A stretch of 50,625 nucleotides of DNA from Alphaproteobacteria bacterium. Lineage in GTDB: Bacteria > Pseudomonadota > Alphaproteobacteria > Rhizobiales > Xanthobacteraceae. This document shows, piece by piece, positions 10,127-18,744 of this stretch. The notes below the pieces were generated by a model. That model did no database searches, was not told where the DNA came from, and saw only the letters and a program-made list of their open reading frames with translations. The DNA is taken from contig WQYW01000015.1 in assembly GCA_009781045.1 (NCBI GenBank), positions 1 to 50,625 of the forward strand, written 5' to 3'. The position numbers and the translations under genes were made by a program. The number at the start of each line of letters is the position of its first letter. Positions within the stretch are counted from its first letter, which is position 1.

Positions 10127-10779
10127 TCCGGGCCGAAGGTCTCACCCGGCATTTTCATCTTGGCGAAACGGTGGTGGCGCTTGATGACGTCAGTGTCGCG
10201 ATCGCGCCCGGGGAGTTTGTCGCAGTGACCGGCCCCTCCGGCTCGGGCAAATCCACTTTCATGAATATTATCGGATGCCTCGACCGGCCGAGCAGTGGAA
10301 AATGCTGGGTCGACGGCGAGGAGACGTCCGGTCTGTCCTCCAACGACCTTGCCGGGATCCGAAACCGCAAAATCGGCTTCGTGTTCCAGAATTTCAATCT
10401 GCTCGATCGCCTTGATGCGCGCCAGAACGTCGAACTTCCGCTGATCTATGCTGGCGTCAGGCGGCAGTTGCGGCACCAGATTGCGGAAGCCGCGCTGGCA
10501 ATGGTTGGTCTTGCCGACCGGGCAGGACATCGCCCGGCGCAGCTGTCGGGAGGCCAGCAGCAGCGGGTTGCGGTGGCTCGTGCGCTCGCCGGCTCGCCAA
10601 AGCTCATCCTCGCGGACGAACCCACAGGGGCGCTCGACTCGAGGTCGGCGGGTGAGTTGATGGACCTGTTCCACCGGCTCAACCAGGATGGCCGGACCAT
10701 TGTCATTGTCACCCACGATGCCGGGATCGCCAGCCGGATGTCCCGGGTCATCCGCTTCCTTGATGGGAAATTGCAGTGA
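10123..10779 (+). CDS. MacB/LolD-type ABC transporter ATP-binding protein
   Basis: A 218-residue ATPase of the MacB/LolD group. It shows Walker A GPSGSGKST (37-45), Q-loop GFVFQNFNLL (85-94), signature LSGGQQQR (141-148), Walker B LILADEP (161-167) and the H-loop histidine at 198. The phrase ADEPTGALDS is typical of MacB. In E. coli MacB the ATPase and permease are one chain; here they are separate genes joined by 4-bp GTGA overlaps on both sides, so the three proteins are surely co-translated. It would use ATP on the cytoplasmic face to drive conformational changes that push substrate from the periplasm out. Confidence 0.93.
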   Translation: MIRAEGLTRHFHLGETVVALDDVSVAIAPGEFVAVTGPSGSGKSTFMNIIGCLDRPSSGKCWVDGEETSGLSSNDLAGIRNRKIGFVFQNFNLLDRLDARQNVELPLIYAGVRRQLRHQIAEAALAMVGLADRAGHRPAQLSGGQQQRVAVARALAGSPKLILADEPTGALDSRSAGELMDLFHRLNQDGRTIVIVTHDAGIASRMSRVIRFLDGKLQ

Positions 10780-12005
10780 CCTTTCTCGATGCCATCCTTT
10801 CCGCGGCAGGTGCGCTGCGCCAGCACAAGCTGCGCTCGGTCCTGACGGCACTCGGCATCATCGTCGGCACCTCGGCTACGATCACCATGATGGCGGTGGG
10901 TGCCGGGGCGCGGGAGAAGGTCGCGGCCCAGATCCGCAGTCTGGGTTCCGATCTCCTGATCGTCATCTCCGGGAATAGCAACCAGGGCGGTGTCCGGCTC
11001 GGTGCCGGAGCAGTGCCATCGCTGAGCGACGAGGACGCCACGGCGATCGGTCACGAAATTCCAGAGGTTCAGGTCACCTCGTCGCTGGTGAACGGACGCA
11101 TCCAGGTGGTTGCGGACGCCGCCAATTGGGCGACAAACGTTCTTCTGGTGGATGTCGGATATCTTGATGTCCGCGACTGGAACGTGGAAGCCGGACGGCC
11201 TTTCGACGCTGGAGACATCGCCCGCAACTCCCAGGTTGTGCTGGTGGGACAGACGGTGGCCCGTCAGTTGTTCCCGGACCAGGATCCGATCGGTCGCGAG
11301 CTGCGAATCAGAAATGTTCCCTTCCGGGTCATTGGCCTGCTGGCAAAGAAGGGACAATCGCCGGTCGGTCAGGACCAGGACGACGCTGTTCTTGTGCCGC
11401 TTGAGGCCGGAAGGCGCGTCCTCGGACATAATCCGGTGCGGCAGAGAGCGGTTGCCGCCATTCTTGTCAAGGTTCGCGCGGGCCTGGACATGAAGCAGGC
11501 CGAACAGGAGGTGCAATCGCTGTTGCGGCAGAGACATCAGCTTCAGGCGCTTCAGGATGACGACTTCACAATAAAGAATCTGTCGGAGGTCACGTCTGCC
11601 AGTGCGGAAGGAGCCCGAACCCTGTCGATTCTGCTGGCGTCGGTGGCGCTGGTCTCGCTCGCCACCGGGGGGATCGGGATCCTCAATATCATGCTGGTGT
11701 CGGTCAGCGAGAGAACCCGCGAAATCGGGATCCGCATGGCTCTTGGTGCCAAGCGGAAGGATATTCTGCGGCAGTTTCTGCTCGAAGCCGTCGGCCTCTC
11801 AGTACTGGGGGGCATCGCCGGGGCGATCGTCGGATTTGCTGCTGCGGCCATTGTCTCCTATGTCGCCGGCTGGTCTCTGATTATTGAGACATGGTCCGTG
11901 ATCATGGCGCTGGCTTCCTCAATTCTGGTCGGTGTGTTTTTCGGTTCCTACCCCGCGCTGCACGCCTCCCTGTTGGACCCGATTGAGGCCATCCGATCAA
12001 CCTGA
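10776..12005 (+). CDS. MacB-type ABC transporter permease (FtsX-like)
   Basis: A 409-residue permease with the MacB_PCD/FtsX layout: one N-terminal membrane helix (about 22-42, RSVLTALGIIVGTSATITMM), a large periplasmic domain of roughly 240 residues, and three C-terminal helices. The coupling stretch ERTREIGIRMALGAKRKDIL (about 310-329) is the family hallmark. It ends PALHASLLDPIEAIRS, also typical. The GTG start overlaps the ATPase stop. With the adaptor and ATPase it forms a tripartite pump; family members export macrolides, peptides, lipoproteins or toxins. The Asn/Gly-rich secreted protein encoded just upstream is a possible but unproven client. Confidence 0.93.
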   Translation: MTFLDAILSAAGALRQHKLRSVLTALGIIVGTSATITMMAVGAGAREKVAAQIRSLGSDLLIVISGNSNQGGVRLGAGAVPSLSDEDATAIGHEIPEVQVTSSLVNGRIQVVADAANWATNVLLVDVGYLDVRDWNVEAGRPFDAGDIARNSQVVLVGQTVARQLFPDQDPIGRELRIRNVPFRVIGLLAKKGQSPVGQDQDDAVLVPLEAGRRVLGHNPVRQRAVAAILVKVRAGLDMKQAEQEVQSLLRQRHQLQALQDDDFTIKNLSEVTSASAEGARTLSILLASVALVSLATGGIGILNIMLVSVSERTREIGIRMALGAKRKDILRQFLLEAVGLSVLGGIAGAIVGFAAAAIVSYVAGWSLIIETWSVIMALASSILVGVFFGSYPALHASLLDPIEAIRST

Positions 12006-13637
12006 CAGCAAACCGGCAGCACAACCGAGGCGGTGCGAGGTCCATTCCCTGCGTCAGGGTCCGTGGAAGGGAGGAGATATTGCGGCGGGTCCCGTTCGCC
12101 GATCGGTGCAATGTCCTTTCGCCTTGAGCGGATTGCGGACGGTTTCGTGCCGGATGTCGGGGGTGACCCTGGTCGACAGCAGCCGGGGCTTGTCGGCATC
12201 TGACCACGTTTTCCGTCGGAATTGCAGAGCGTGGAGCGGTTCAGCAAGCCCACCCAAAATCAAAGATGCGGACCACAAGGCGCACAGTGGCATCAACACG
12301 CTTACTCATCTAAACTGAGTTCAATTGCCGCTTATCTGACACTGATTCCAGGCTGTGCGACCAATATTTGAGAAACCGCTCCCGGTCTCAGCGTGCGCGT
12401 GGATGCAGATCGTTCTGGGAAGTTTGACAGTCGCCGAAATGGTTGTTGGCAGCACGGTCTTGACGTCGACCCAGTCGGAGAACGTCATTGAGCATCGTGG
12501 TGTGCCGTGTCCATCTGCGTTGATAGATTTCAGTTTCAGGGAGTCCTTCCAAAATGCATAGTTATTTTGGAGCAGTGGTGCATCCGTCATTATCACAGCT
12601 GGCTCCCCTATCACTGGGCGACTGACATTGATGGCTGTCAACCACGAATGGAGTAAACGGCTGCATTTCCTCCGCGAGAGCGGCTGTTCCGGAAAGGCAG
12701 GCCGCGACAAGCAATGAATTATCCTAAAAACGGCAGTTGGCAGCCCGTCATGGCGGAAAGAGCCAAACATTCACATTGGTTTGGGACTGATCCAGCCGCT
12801 CCTGGATCGTCACCCATCGGGTGAACGGGGCGGGTGCGAAATCCGGCGTTGAAACAATCGCTTCCCTCGAAGTCTCGGATCCAGCTCACGGACTTGGGAT
12901 TATGAGAGAATCTGTCCTGTGTGCATCATTGGGTTGCCGTCCTCCTGAATTGGTGCCTTGATCAATAGCGTCAGCTTCGGAATGGTCGAAATCGCGGTGA
13001 GGTGGAGTCGCAATCAAAATAAGGTGATAGTCGGAATATATATATGAAGTCCACAGGACCCGCGTCATGACCCGAACGGGTCAGAAGGGCGGCTTGATGC
13101 TTGATGGCCCCTACCATTTTACCGAATTGCGCCGGTTGTCGTTTTCCGCCAGGGGACTCCGGCAAGTGGCACGGTCCTTGCGTGGACGCCGATGTGTCAT
13201 CAACAAAATTTCAAGTTGCGAATTCCTGCAACTGATTCATCTCGCCGGAATCCGACAGGAGGGCTGGAGGAAGGATAGTGCGGTTCCCGGTCAGGTCTGA
13301 ATGTTGAGTATGTCAACAACGGCAGGATGCCCGGAAGGTCTGCCGCGACGGTTCCGTGACTCTGATGCGACGGTTTCATGACTCTGATGTGAAGCGGAGG
13401 CTTTCGTGATTCAATGCCAGGAGAGTTTCAGTACCGAGACTGGCCCTGACCCAAACGGGTGTTGTCCGTGGAAATGTTTTGTGCAACATCGTCGCATCCT
13501 CCCACTCGGTGAAGAGGTGGCGAGGAAAGCAGTGGGTCCCGGAACCGGATTGGTGCTGCGCTCTTGTCGGAAATCTCGCGGACAGGGCTGGCGCTACACC
13601 GGCAGGGAACTCAAAAGGAAAGGGGATTAGAGAAAAA
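12006..13637. other. Long intergenic region between MacAB operon and the type I secretion cassette
   Basis: About 1.6 kb without an identifiable gene. On the minus strand around 12336-12561 one frame has codon use more like a gene than its surroundings, including SDWVDVKTVLPTTISATVK, but no start, RBS or family match, so it may be a remnant. Two tandem copies of a 22-bp sequence lie at 13345-13388, about 250 bp before the secreted protein start (see the repeat entry). The 12.5-13.3 kb part is less GC-rich than the flanks. Confidence 0.5.
13345..13388 (+). repeat. Two tandem 22-bp direct repeats upstream of the NSQGG protein gene
   Basis: Copies at 13345-13366 and 13367-13388 both start GCGACGGTT and end ACTCTGAT; they differ at two central positions. 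A 22-bp spacing is close to two helical turns, so a regulator could bind both copies on one face of the DNA. They lie 250 bp upstream of the ATG at 13638. Regulatory function is inferred only. Confidence 0.75.
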
Positions 13638-14657
13638 ATGAGCAACAGCCAGGGTGGCAACAGCCAGGGTGGCAACAGCCAGGGCGGCAACAGCCAGGGC
13701 GGCAACAGCCAGGGTGATTCGCTTCACGTTGTCACACCGGTGAGCCAGGACGGCAACAGCCAGGGCCACGACGACAACAGCCAGGGCGATGCGCTCCACG
13801 TTGTCACATCGAGCGGCCAGGATGGCAACAGCCAGGGTCAGGACAACAACAGCCAGGGCCAGAACGACCAGGGCCAGAACGACCAGGGGCAGGACGGCGA
13901 CAGCCAGGGCGGCGGCTCGGACGACCACCATCAGACGGATACTACCCCCGAACACAATCCGGTGACGACGGCCTACGACTTCACGCTCACCCCCGGAACG
14001 GCCGAAATTCCCGGCACGGATGGCACTCCGGATACTGTCTTGTCCAATTTCCTCACGGCCGTGAATTCGAAGGGCGATTCTTATCACCCCGGCAATTTCA
14101 TGGTCGATGGCACCAAGGACTGGGGGGCGGCGTCGGAGCACACGACGAATACGTCGGCATCTGATTTGAGTGCCTGGGATAGCGCCTATCAGCACTGGCT
14201 GCACGACCTCGGTATTGACGGCAGCAATCCCAACCTTACGGATTCGGTGACGATCTACACCAACGGCACCAACCCCGCCGGCAACGAGCTCGGGATTGAT
14301 CCCGTTTTGCAGGATTATCTGATTGAATTCATCAATCCGGGGACTCCAGGCACGGCGGCGATTCCTGGGACTCCGGATACAATGACCGCAGATTTCGGGT
14401 CTGCTGGAGCGCACGCGATTTCGAATTTTGTCGTCGGCTCTGACACTCTCCAGCTCAACGGCGTCGACAGCGAGGCCACGTTCGCCCAGTACTTCCATGT
14501 CGGCCAGGATGCCCATGGCAACCTCACCATCGCCCTCAACAACGGTGCCGGAGGGACGGAATGGAGCGTGGACCTGATCGGCGTCGGCTTTGTCGATCAC
14601 GGCTCGGATGCGGCAAACGCCCAGTACGTCTACGACCATATCCTGCATACGGTGTAA
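13638..14657 (+). CDS. NSQGG-repeat protein, probable type I secretion substrate
   Basis: A 339-residue acidic protein. Residues 3-27 are five pentapeptides (four NSQGG and one NSQGD). Two longer repeats of about 24 residues follow, each with LHVVT...DGNSQG, then a Gln/Asn/Asp-rich linker to about 105. The rest is a Gly/Thr/Asp-rich domain, ending in a region like RTX-type C-terminal secretion targets (AISNFVVGSDTLQLNGVD, then DAHGNLTIALNN). There is no N-terminal signal peptide, as expected for type I export. ATG 13638 follows a purine-rich stretch. A terminator and then the ABC exporter and HlyD genes come next, so I infer this is the dedicated cargo. No enzymatic motif is visible; a structural, adhesive or matrix role is plausible. 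Confidence 0.82.
   Translation: MSNSQGGNSQGGNSQGGNSQGGNSQGDSLHVVTPVSQDGNSQGHDDNSQGDALHVVTSSGQDGNSQGQDNNSQGQNDQGQNDQGQDGDSQGGGSDDHHQTDTTPEHNPVTTAYDFTLTPGTAEIPGTDGTPDTVLSNFLTAVNSKGDSYHPGNFMVDGTKDWGAASEHTTNTSASDLSAWDSAYQHWLHDLGIDGSNPNLTDSVTIYTNGTNPAGNELGIDPVLQDYLIEFINPGTPGTAAIPGTPDTMTADFGSAGAHAISNFVVGSDTLQLNGVDSEATFAQYFHVGQDAHGNLTIALNNGAGGTEWSVDLIGVGFVDHGSDAANAQYVYDHILHTV
13644..13718 (+). repeat. 15-bp coding tandem repeat (NSQGG units)
   Basis: Five near-perfect 15-bp units, each reading AACAGCCAGGG(T/C)GGC or close, encode the N-terminal pentapeptides. Differences are only at third positions and in the last codon. Such an array can change copy number by slippage or recombination, which would vary the protein's length without shifting the frame. 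Confidence 0.85.
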
Positions 14658-14693
14658 CGCGTCGGCGGGCGGAACCCACCAGGCGCATGATTT

Positions 14694-14731
14694 CGGGGAG
14701 GCCCGCAAAAGCTGCGGGTCTCCCCGATTTT
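14694..14731 (+). terminator. Rho-independent terminator between the NSQGG protein gene and its exporter
   Basis: Stem CGGGGAG-G-CCCGCA pairs with TGCGGG-T-CTCCCCG around an AAAGC loop and is followed by ATTTT. The arrangement of abundant cargo, then partial terminator, then exporter is common in type I secretion operons and would lower exporter relative to substrate. Confidence 0.9.
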
Positions 14732-14828
14732 CGCAGGGCAGCCCCCGGCTGTTCATGCTTGTCTTTTTCCTGTGCTCGCGGGCTTGCCAAGGCGCTTGAT
14801 CCCGTGCAATCTAAAAGCCGTGGCCACC

Positions 14829-16547
14829 ATGTCCAGCACCGAGACTTTTTTGAGCAGCGCAATGCGCCGTTGTCGCAGCGGCTTTTTTGCGGTGTTAGGC
14901 ATCAGCTTCGTCATCAACATCCTGGTGTTGACGACCTCCGTTTACATGCTGCAGGTCTACGACCGCGTTCTGAGCGCGCGGAGTCTGCCGACGTTGGTCT
15001 ATCTGACGGTGATTGCCGCTGCGGCCCTGTTGGCGATGGCATTGCTTGAAGTCGTGCGCTCACGCCTGTTGGTGCGGATCGGAGCCTGGCTCGAGCGGAT
15101 CCTGTCCCCATTGACCTTTGCCCGCGCAGTCGAGAATGCCGTGCGTGGTGCGTCCTATCGCGGGGAGGCGGTGCGGGATATCGTCACCGTCTGCAAGTTT
15201 CTGTCCGGCGGCGGCATGACTGCGCTGTTCGATGCGCCCTGGATGCCGATCTATCTCGGCTTCGTCTTTCTTCTTCATCCGCTGCTCGGGCTTGTGGCCA
15301 CCTTCGGCGCGGTCATTTTGTTCCTGCTGGCGCTGGTGAACAACCTGGCGACGCAAAAACGGCTCAAAGAAGCCAATATGCTGTCAGGGCGCGGGCAGCG
15401 TTCGATCGAGATGAGCGTGCGCAACGCGGAAGTCGTCGATGGCATGGGTATGATCGGGGCGCTGGCGGGCCGCTGGGACGCCAACAATGCCAAGGTGCTG
15501 GCGTTGCAGGGGATTGCGAGCGATCGCGCCGGGATTGTGTCGGCGACGGCAAAATTCGTGCGCATGCTGCTGCAGATCGCCATTCTGGGTAGCGGCGCCT
15601 ATCTCGTGCTCGAAAACAAACTGACGGCCGGATCGATGGTTGCGGCATCGATCATCATGGGGCGGGCGCTGGCGCCGGTCGAACAGGCGATCGGAACCTG
15701 GAAGAGCGTATTGTCGGCGCGCGAGGCATGGCGGCGCGTGAACGAATTATTCGCGACGCCCCCCCTGCATGGCTCGACCATGCCTTTGCCCAAGCCCAGA
15801 GGCGAGGTCGCCGTCGAGCATGTCACCTATACGCCGGCCGGCCGCAGCGAGCCGGTGCTGAAAGATATCAGCTTTCATCTTCCGCACGGCGAGGCTCTCG
15901 CCGTGATCGGACCATCGGCTGCCGGTAAATCGACCCTGGCCCGCATCCTTGTCGGCATTCTCGGCGCGGAATCCGGTGTGGCCCGGCTGGATGGTGCGGA
16001 TGTCCACAGCTGGAGCCGTGACGACTATGGCCGGTGCGTCGGTTATCTGCCGCAGGACGTGGAACTGTTCCCGGGCACGATTCGTGAGAACATCGCGCGC
16101 ATGGACGCGAGCGCCGATCCCGAGGCGGTCATTGCTGCCGCCCGGATGGCGGGCGTCCACGAGATGATCCTGAGATTGCCCAAGGGTTACGATAGCGAGA
16201 TCGGAGAGCAGGGGGCGATTCTCTCCGGTGGCCAGCGCCAGCGCGTCGGTCTGGCACGGGCCATGTTCGGCGGTCCGTCGCTGCTTGTGCTTGATGAACC
16301 GAACGCGAGCCTTGATGCATCGGGTGAGCAGGCGCTTAACGAGGCCATAAGCGCGATGAAGGCGGCGGGCACCAGCGTGGTGGTGATTGCCCATCGTCCG
16401 TCGCTGATGGCGCAGGTCGATAAAATCCTGGTGTTGAACGAGGGCCGGGTCGAAATGTTCGGCGAACGCAATGCCGTGCTCAGTCAGATTCAGCGTCAGG
16501 CCATACAGAGGGCAGAGCCCAAGAAGGTCCAGGTGGTGAAGGCATGA
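14829..16547 (+). CDS. Type I secretion system permease/ATPase (PrtD family)
   Basis: A 572-residue inner-membrane ABC exporter. An N-terminal membrane domain of about six helices (20-310) contains ISFVINILVLTTSVYMLQVYD, typical of PrtD/HasD. The ATPase domain has Walker A GPSAAGKST (361-369), signature LSGGQ (465-469) and Walker B LLVLDEP (485-491). No peptidase C39 domain is present, which fits a substrate without a leader peptide. ATG 14829 gives MSSTETF and a length usual for the family. The stop overlaps the HlyD start as ATGA. It would recognise the C-terminal signal of its cargo and drive it through an HlyD-TolC conduit; no TolC gene is nearby. Confidence 0.93.
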   Translation: MSSTETFLSSAMRRCRSGFFAVLGISFVINILVLTTSVYMLQVYDRVLSARSLPTLVYLTVIAAAALLAMALLEVVRSRLLVRIGAWLERILSPLTFARAVENAVRGASYRGEAVRDIVTVCKFLSGGGMTALFDAPWMPIYLGFVFLLHPLLGLVATFGAVILFLLALVNNLATQKRLKEANMLSGRGQRSIEMSVRNAEVVDGMGMIGALAGRWDANNAKVLALQGIASDRAGIVSATAKFVRMLLQIAILGSGAYLVLENKLTAGSMVAASIIMGRALAPVEQAIGTWKSVLSAREAWRRVNELFATPPLHGSTMPLPKPRGEVAVEHVTYTPAGRSEPVLKDISFHLPHGEALAVIGPSAAGKSTLARILVGILGAESGVARLDGADVHSWSRDDYGRCVGYLPQDVELFPGTIRENIARMDASADPEAVIAAARMAGVHEMILRLPKGYDSEIGEQGAILSGGQRQRVGLARAMFGGPSLLVLDEPNASLDASGEQALNEAISAMKAAGTSVVVIAHRPSLMAQVDKILVLNEGRVEMFGERNAVLSQIQRQAIQRAEPKKVQVVKA

Positions 16548-17893
16548 GCTTGTCCGCGATCCGCGCGCCGATTGCGCCAGCAGAAGCTGTCGCGCCGCCA
16601 GTCGATCCGCATCCACCGATCAAGGGTCTGGTGCGGACCGCGGTTGCGATCATCGTGGCGCTGCTTGGCGGCTTTGGCGGCTGGGCAGCGATCGCACCTT
16701 TGTCGAGCGCTGCGGTGGCACCCGGGTCGGTGAAGGTCGATACCAACCGCAAGACCATTCAGCATCTTGAAGGCGGTATCATTCGCGAGATCCTGGTGCG
16801 TGATGGAGCTGTCGTAACCAAGGGGCAGGTTCTGCTGCAGCTCGACAGTCTCGATGCCAATGCCGATCGCGATGCCATGCGCACCAAGCTGGACCAGTTC
16901 AAGGCACAGGAGGCGCGACTGGTCGCCGAGCGTGATGACATGAAGTCCGTCCATTATCCGGAAGGCCTGGTCTCCCGCCGCAACGAGCATGCCATTGGCG
17001 AGATATTGGACGGCCAGGACAAGATTTTCAGCGATCATCGGCGGGCCCTTTCCGATCAGATCAGTGTGTGGGATCGGCGCGGCGAGCAGTACCGGGCGCA
17101 GATCGTCTCGATCGAGGCCCAGAACCGGACCATCGAACAGCAGATTCCGCTGTTCGAGGAGCAGCTCAACGACCAGAAGTCGCTCCTGACCAAGGGGCTC
17201 TATCTCAAGCCGAGAATGCTGGAACTGGAACGGCAGCTGATTTCTGCAAGAGGCGAGATCGAGTCCAACAAGGGCAAAATCCAGTCGCTGCAAAACCAGA
17301 TCCAGGAAGCGGATGCGCAGATCCGGGGGGTGAAGAGCACGCAGGCCAAGGCGGTTTCGGAGGAACTGAGGAAGGTGCAGGGGGATCGCAACGAGACCGC
17401 CGAAACACTGCGCAAATTTATTGCCAAGGCCGGGCGGACCGAAGTGGTGGCGCCGCAGGACGGTACGGTCCTCAACATGAAATTCTTCACCAGGGGCGGG
17501 ATCGTGGCGCCGGGGGGCGCGATCCTCGACCTCGTTCCGCTTCTCGACAAGATGATGCTGGAGGTCAAGGTCCAGCCGTTCGACATCGATGTGGTGCGGC
17601 CGGAACTGCCGGCGACCGTGCGTTTCGTGGCGTACAAGCAGCGGATGACGCCGACGGTGGATGGAAAAGTGGCATGGATTGCCGCCGATGTGACCGTGGA
17701 CGAGAAGAGCGGGAATTCTTATTATCTGGCCCGCGTCGAGGTCAGCGCGGCGGAACTCAAACGTGTGCCTCATGTGCGGCTCTATCCCGGCATGCCGGTC
17801 GAGGTTTCGATCGTCACGGGTCAACGCACGGTGCTCGATTATCTGATCCAGCCGCTGCTCGACAGCTACGCCCATGCCTTCCGCGAGAAATGA
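16544..17893 (+). CDS. HlyD-family type I secretion periplasmic adaptor (PrtE-like)
   Basis: A 449-residue adaptor linking the ABC exporter to an outer-membrane channel. A short cytoplasmic N-terminus is followed by one membrane helix (about 31-52), the lipoyl half-motif HLEGGIIREILVRDGAVVTKGQ, a long coiled-coil (roughly 100-290) with Gln/Glu-rich heptads, the second half (EVVAPQDGTVLN) and the C-terminal barrel with the HlyD ending LYPGMPVEVSI and YLIQPL. ATG 16544 overlaps the exporter stop, so the two are coupled. Length and arrangement match PrtE/AprE-type adaptors. Confidence 0.93.
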   Translation: MSLSAIRAPIAPAEAVAPPVDPHPPIKGLVRTAVAIIVALLGGFGGWAAIAPLSSAAVAPGSVKVDTNRKTIQHLEGGIIREILVRDGAVVTKGQVLLQLDSLDANADRDAMRTKLDQFKAQEARLVAERDDMKSVHYPEGLVSRRNEHAIGEILDGQDKIFSDHRRALSDQISVWDRRGEQYRAQIVSIEAQNRTIEQQIPLFEEQLNDQKSLLTKGLYLKPRMLELERQLISARGEIESNKGKIQSLQNQIQEADAQIRGVKSTQAKAVSEELRKVQGDRNETAETLRKFIAKAGRTEVVAPQDGTVLNMKFFTRGGIVAPGGAILDLVPLLDKMMLEVKVQPFDIDVVRPELPATVRFVAYKQRMTPTVDGKVAWIAADVTVDEKSGNSYYLARVEVSAAELKRVPHVRLYPGMPVEVSIVTGQRTVLDYLIQPLLDSYAHAFREK

Positions 17894-18744
17894 GCGCGGG
17901 CCTGTGCGTCGCTTCGGATCGGCGCTGTCGCAGGATGTGCGACAGCCATCGGCGCATGGGTAAAGCGGGCGACAAGGGGATGCGAAGCGTGCGCGCATTT
18001 TGCCGCATTGAGAATAGCGGCATCCGCCATTGATGGCGCCCGTTGATGCTGTTCCTTGATGCCGTTCCTTGCGGCGAAGCCGAGGGCCTGCCCGCCGGAG
18101 GCGCGCGCATGTGCGCAGGGAAGATGGCATCAATTGGAGGAGTAACAGGGTCGCCGGGGGCACAAGGGCCGCAAACGGTTCCATCGCGCAAGGTTTCAGG
18201 GCCGGATTTCAGGCACACCAGTGGCCGGTTTCTTAAAGCTGGGCAGGGCTTGGATCATCGCCGATGCCTGACCATATATCTGGCATCCTGCGCAGGATGA
18301 GGTGGCCTGCGACAGGGCTTCAAAGAATGCCTGAATTCCGAGAAATCTGCAATAATTGCAGGTGGTTGGTCGGAATTTCAGGATCTTTCGATCGCCCGCA
18401 GTCCCCCTTGAGGAAAGCCGGTTAAGGTATCGCGAGGGGGGATTTCGGGACAAAGATGGCCACGAGGCCTCCAGGGAAAGCCTGCCCGTCCGTCCAGTTG
18501 AGGGCATAAGGGGTTTTCGGTGATGCCGATTGACCACACCGATCAGGGGTGGGGCAGAGGCGGGCCTTTGCAGGGGGCACGTGGGCGGTGTATGTGGCAG
18601 CACGGTCGGCGCGATTGACAGGGTGGCTTGGAAAGCTCGCCAGCTCCTGGCTCTTGGCTTTGAGCGTGTCCCACCCGAGCGATGCCCCGAGGAATTTGCC
18701 AACGGCCGCCCTTGATGCTGGCGGAAAATCAAAGGTTACGACTG
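17894..18744. other. Intergenic region upstream of metK, no recognisable gene
   Basis: About 850 bp. I compared it with the SAM-II and SAM/SAH riboswitch patterns as I remember them and found no match. No frame on either strand resembles a known protein. The metK ribosome binding site (AAAGG, nine bases before the ATG) is at its right end. Confidence 0.5.

Noticed and set aside
13644..13718. Possible CRISPR-like array
   Set aside because: The units are 15 bp, contiguous without spacers and in frame as NSQGG codons.
13611..14756. Long minus-strand open frame (381 aa) opposite the NSQGG protein gene
   Set aside because: It mirrors the repeat array of the plus-strand gene, has no ribosome binding site and crosses the terminator; the plus frame has the secretion target and context.
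16496..18184. Long minus-strand frame opposite the HlyD gene
   Set aside because: The plus strand is a clear HlyD adaptor; the antisense frame is His/Asp/Gln-rich as expected of the opposite strand of GC-rich DNA.
18301..18744. SAM riboswitch before metK
   Set aside because: No match to the SAM-II or SAM/SAH patterns I know; only ordinary hairpins are present. A covariance search would settle it.
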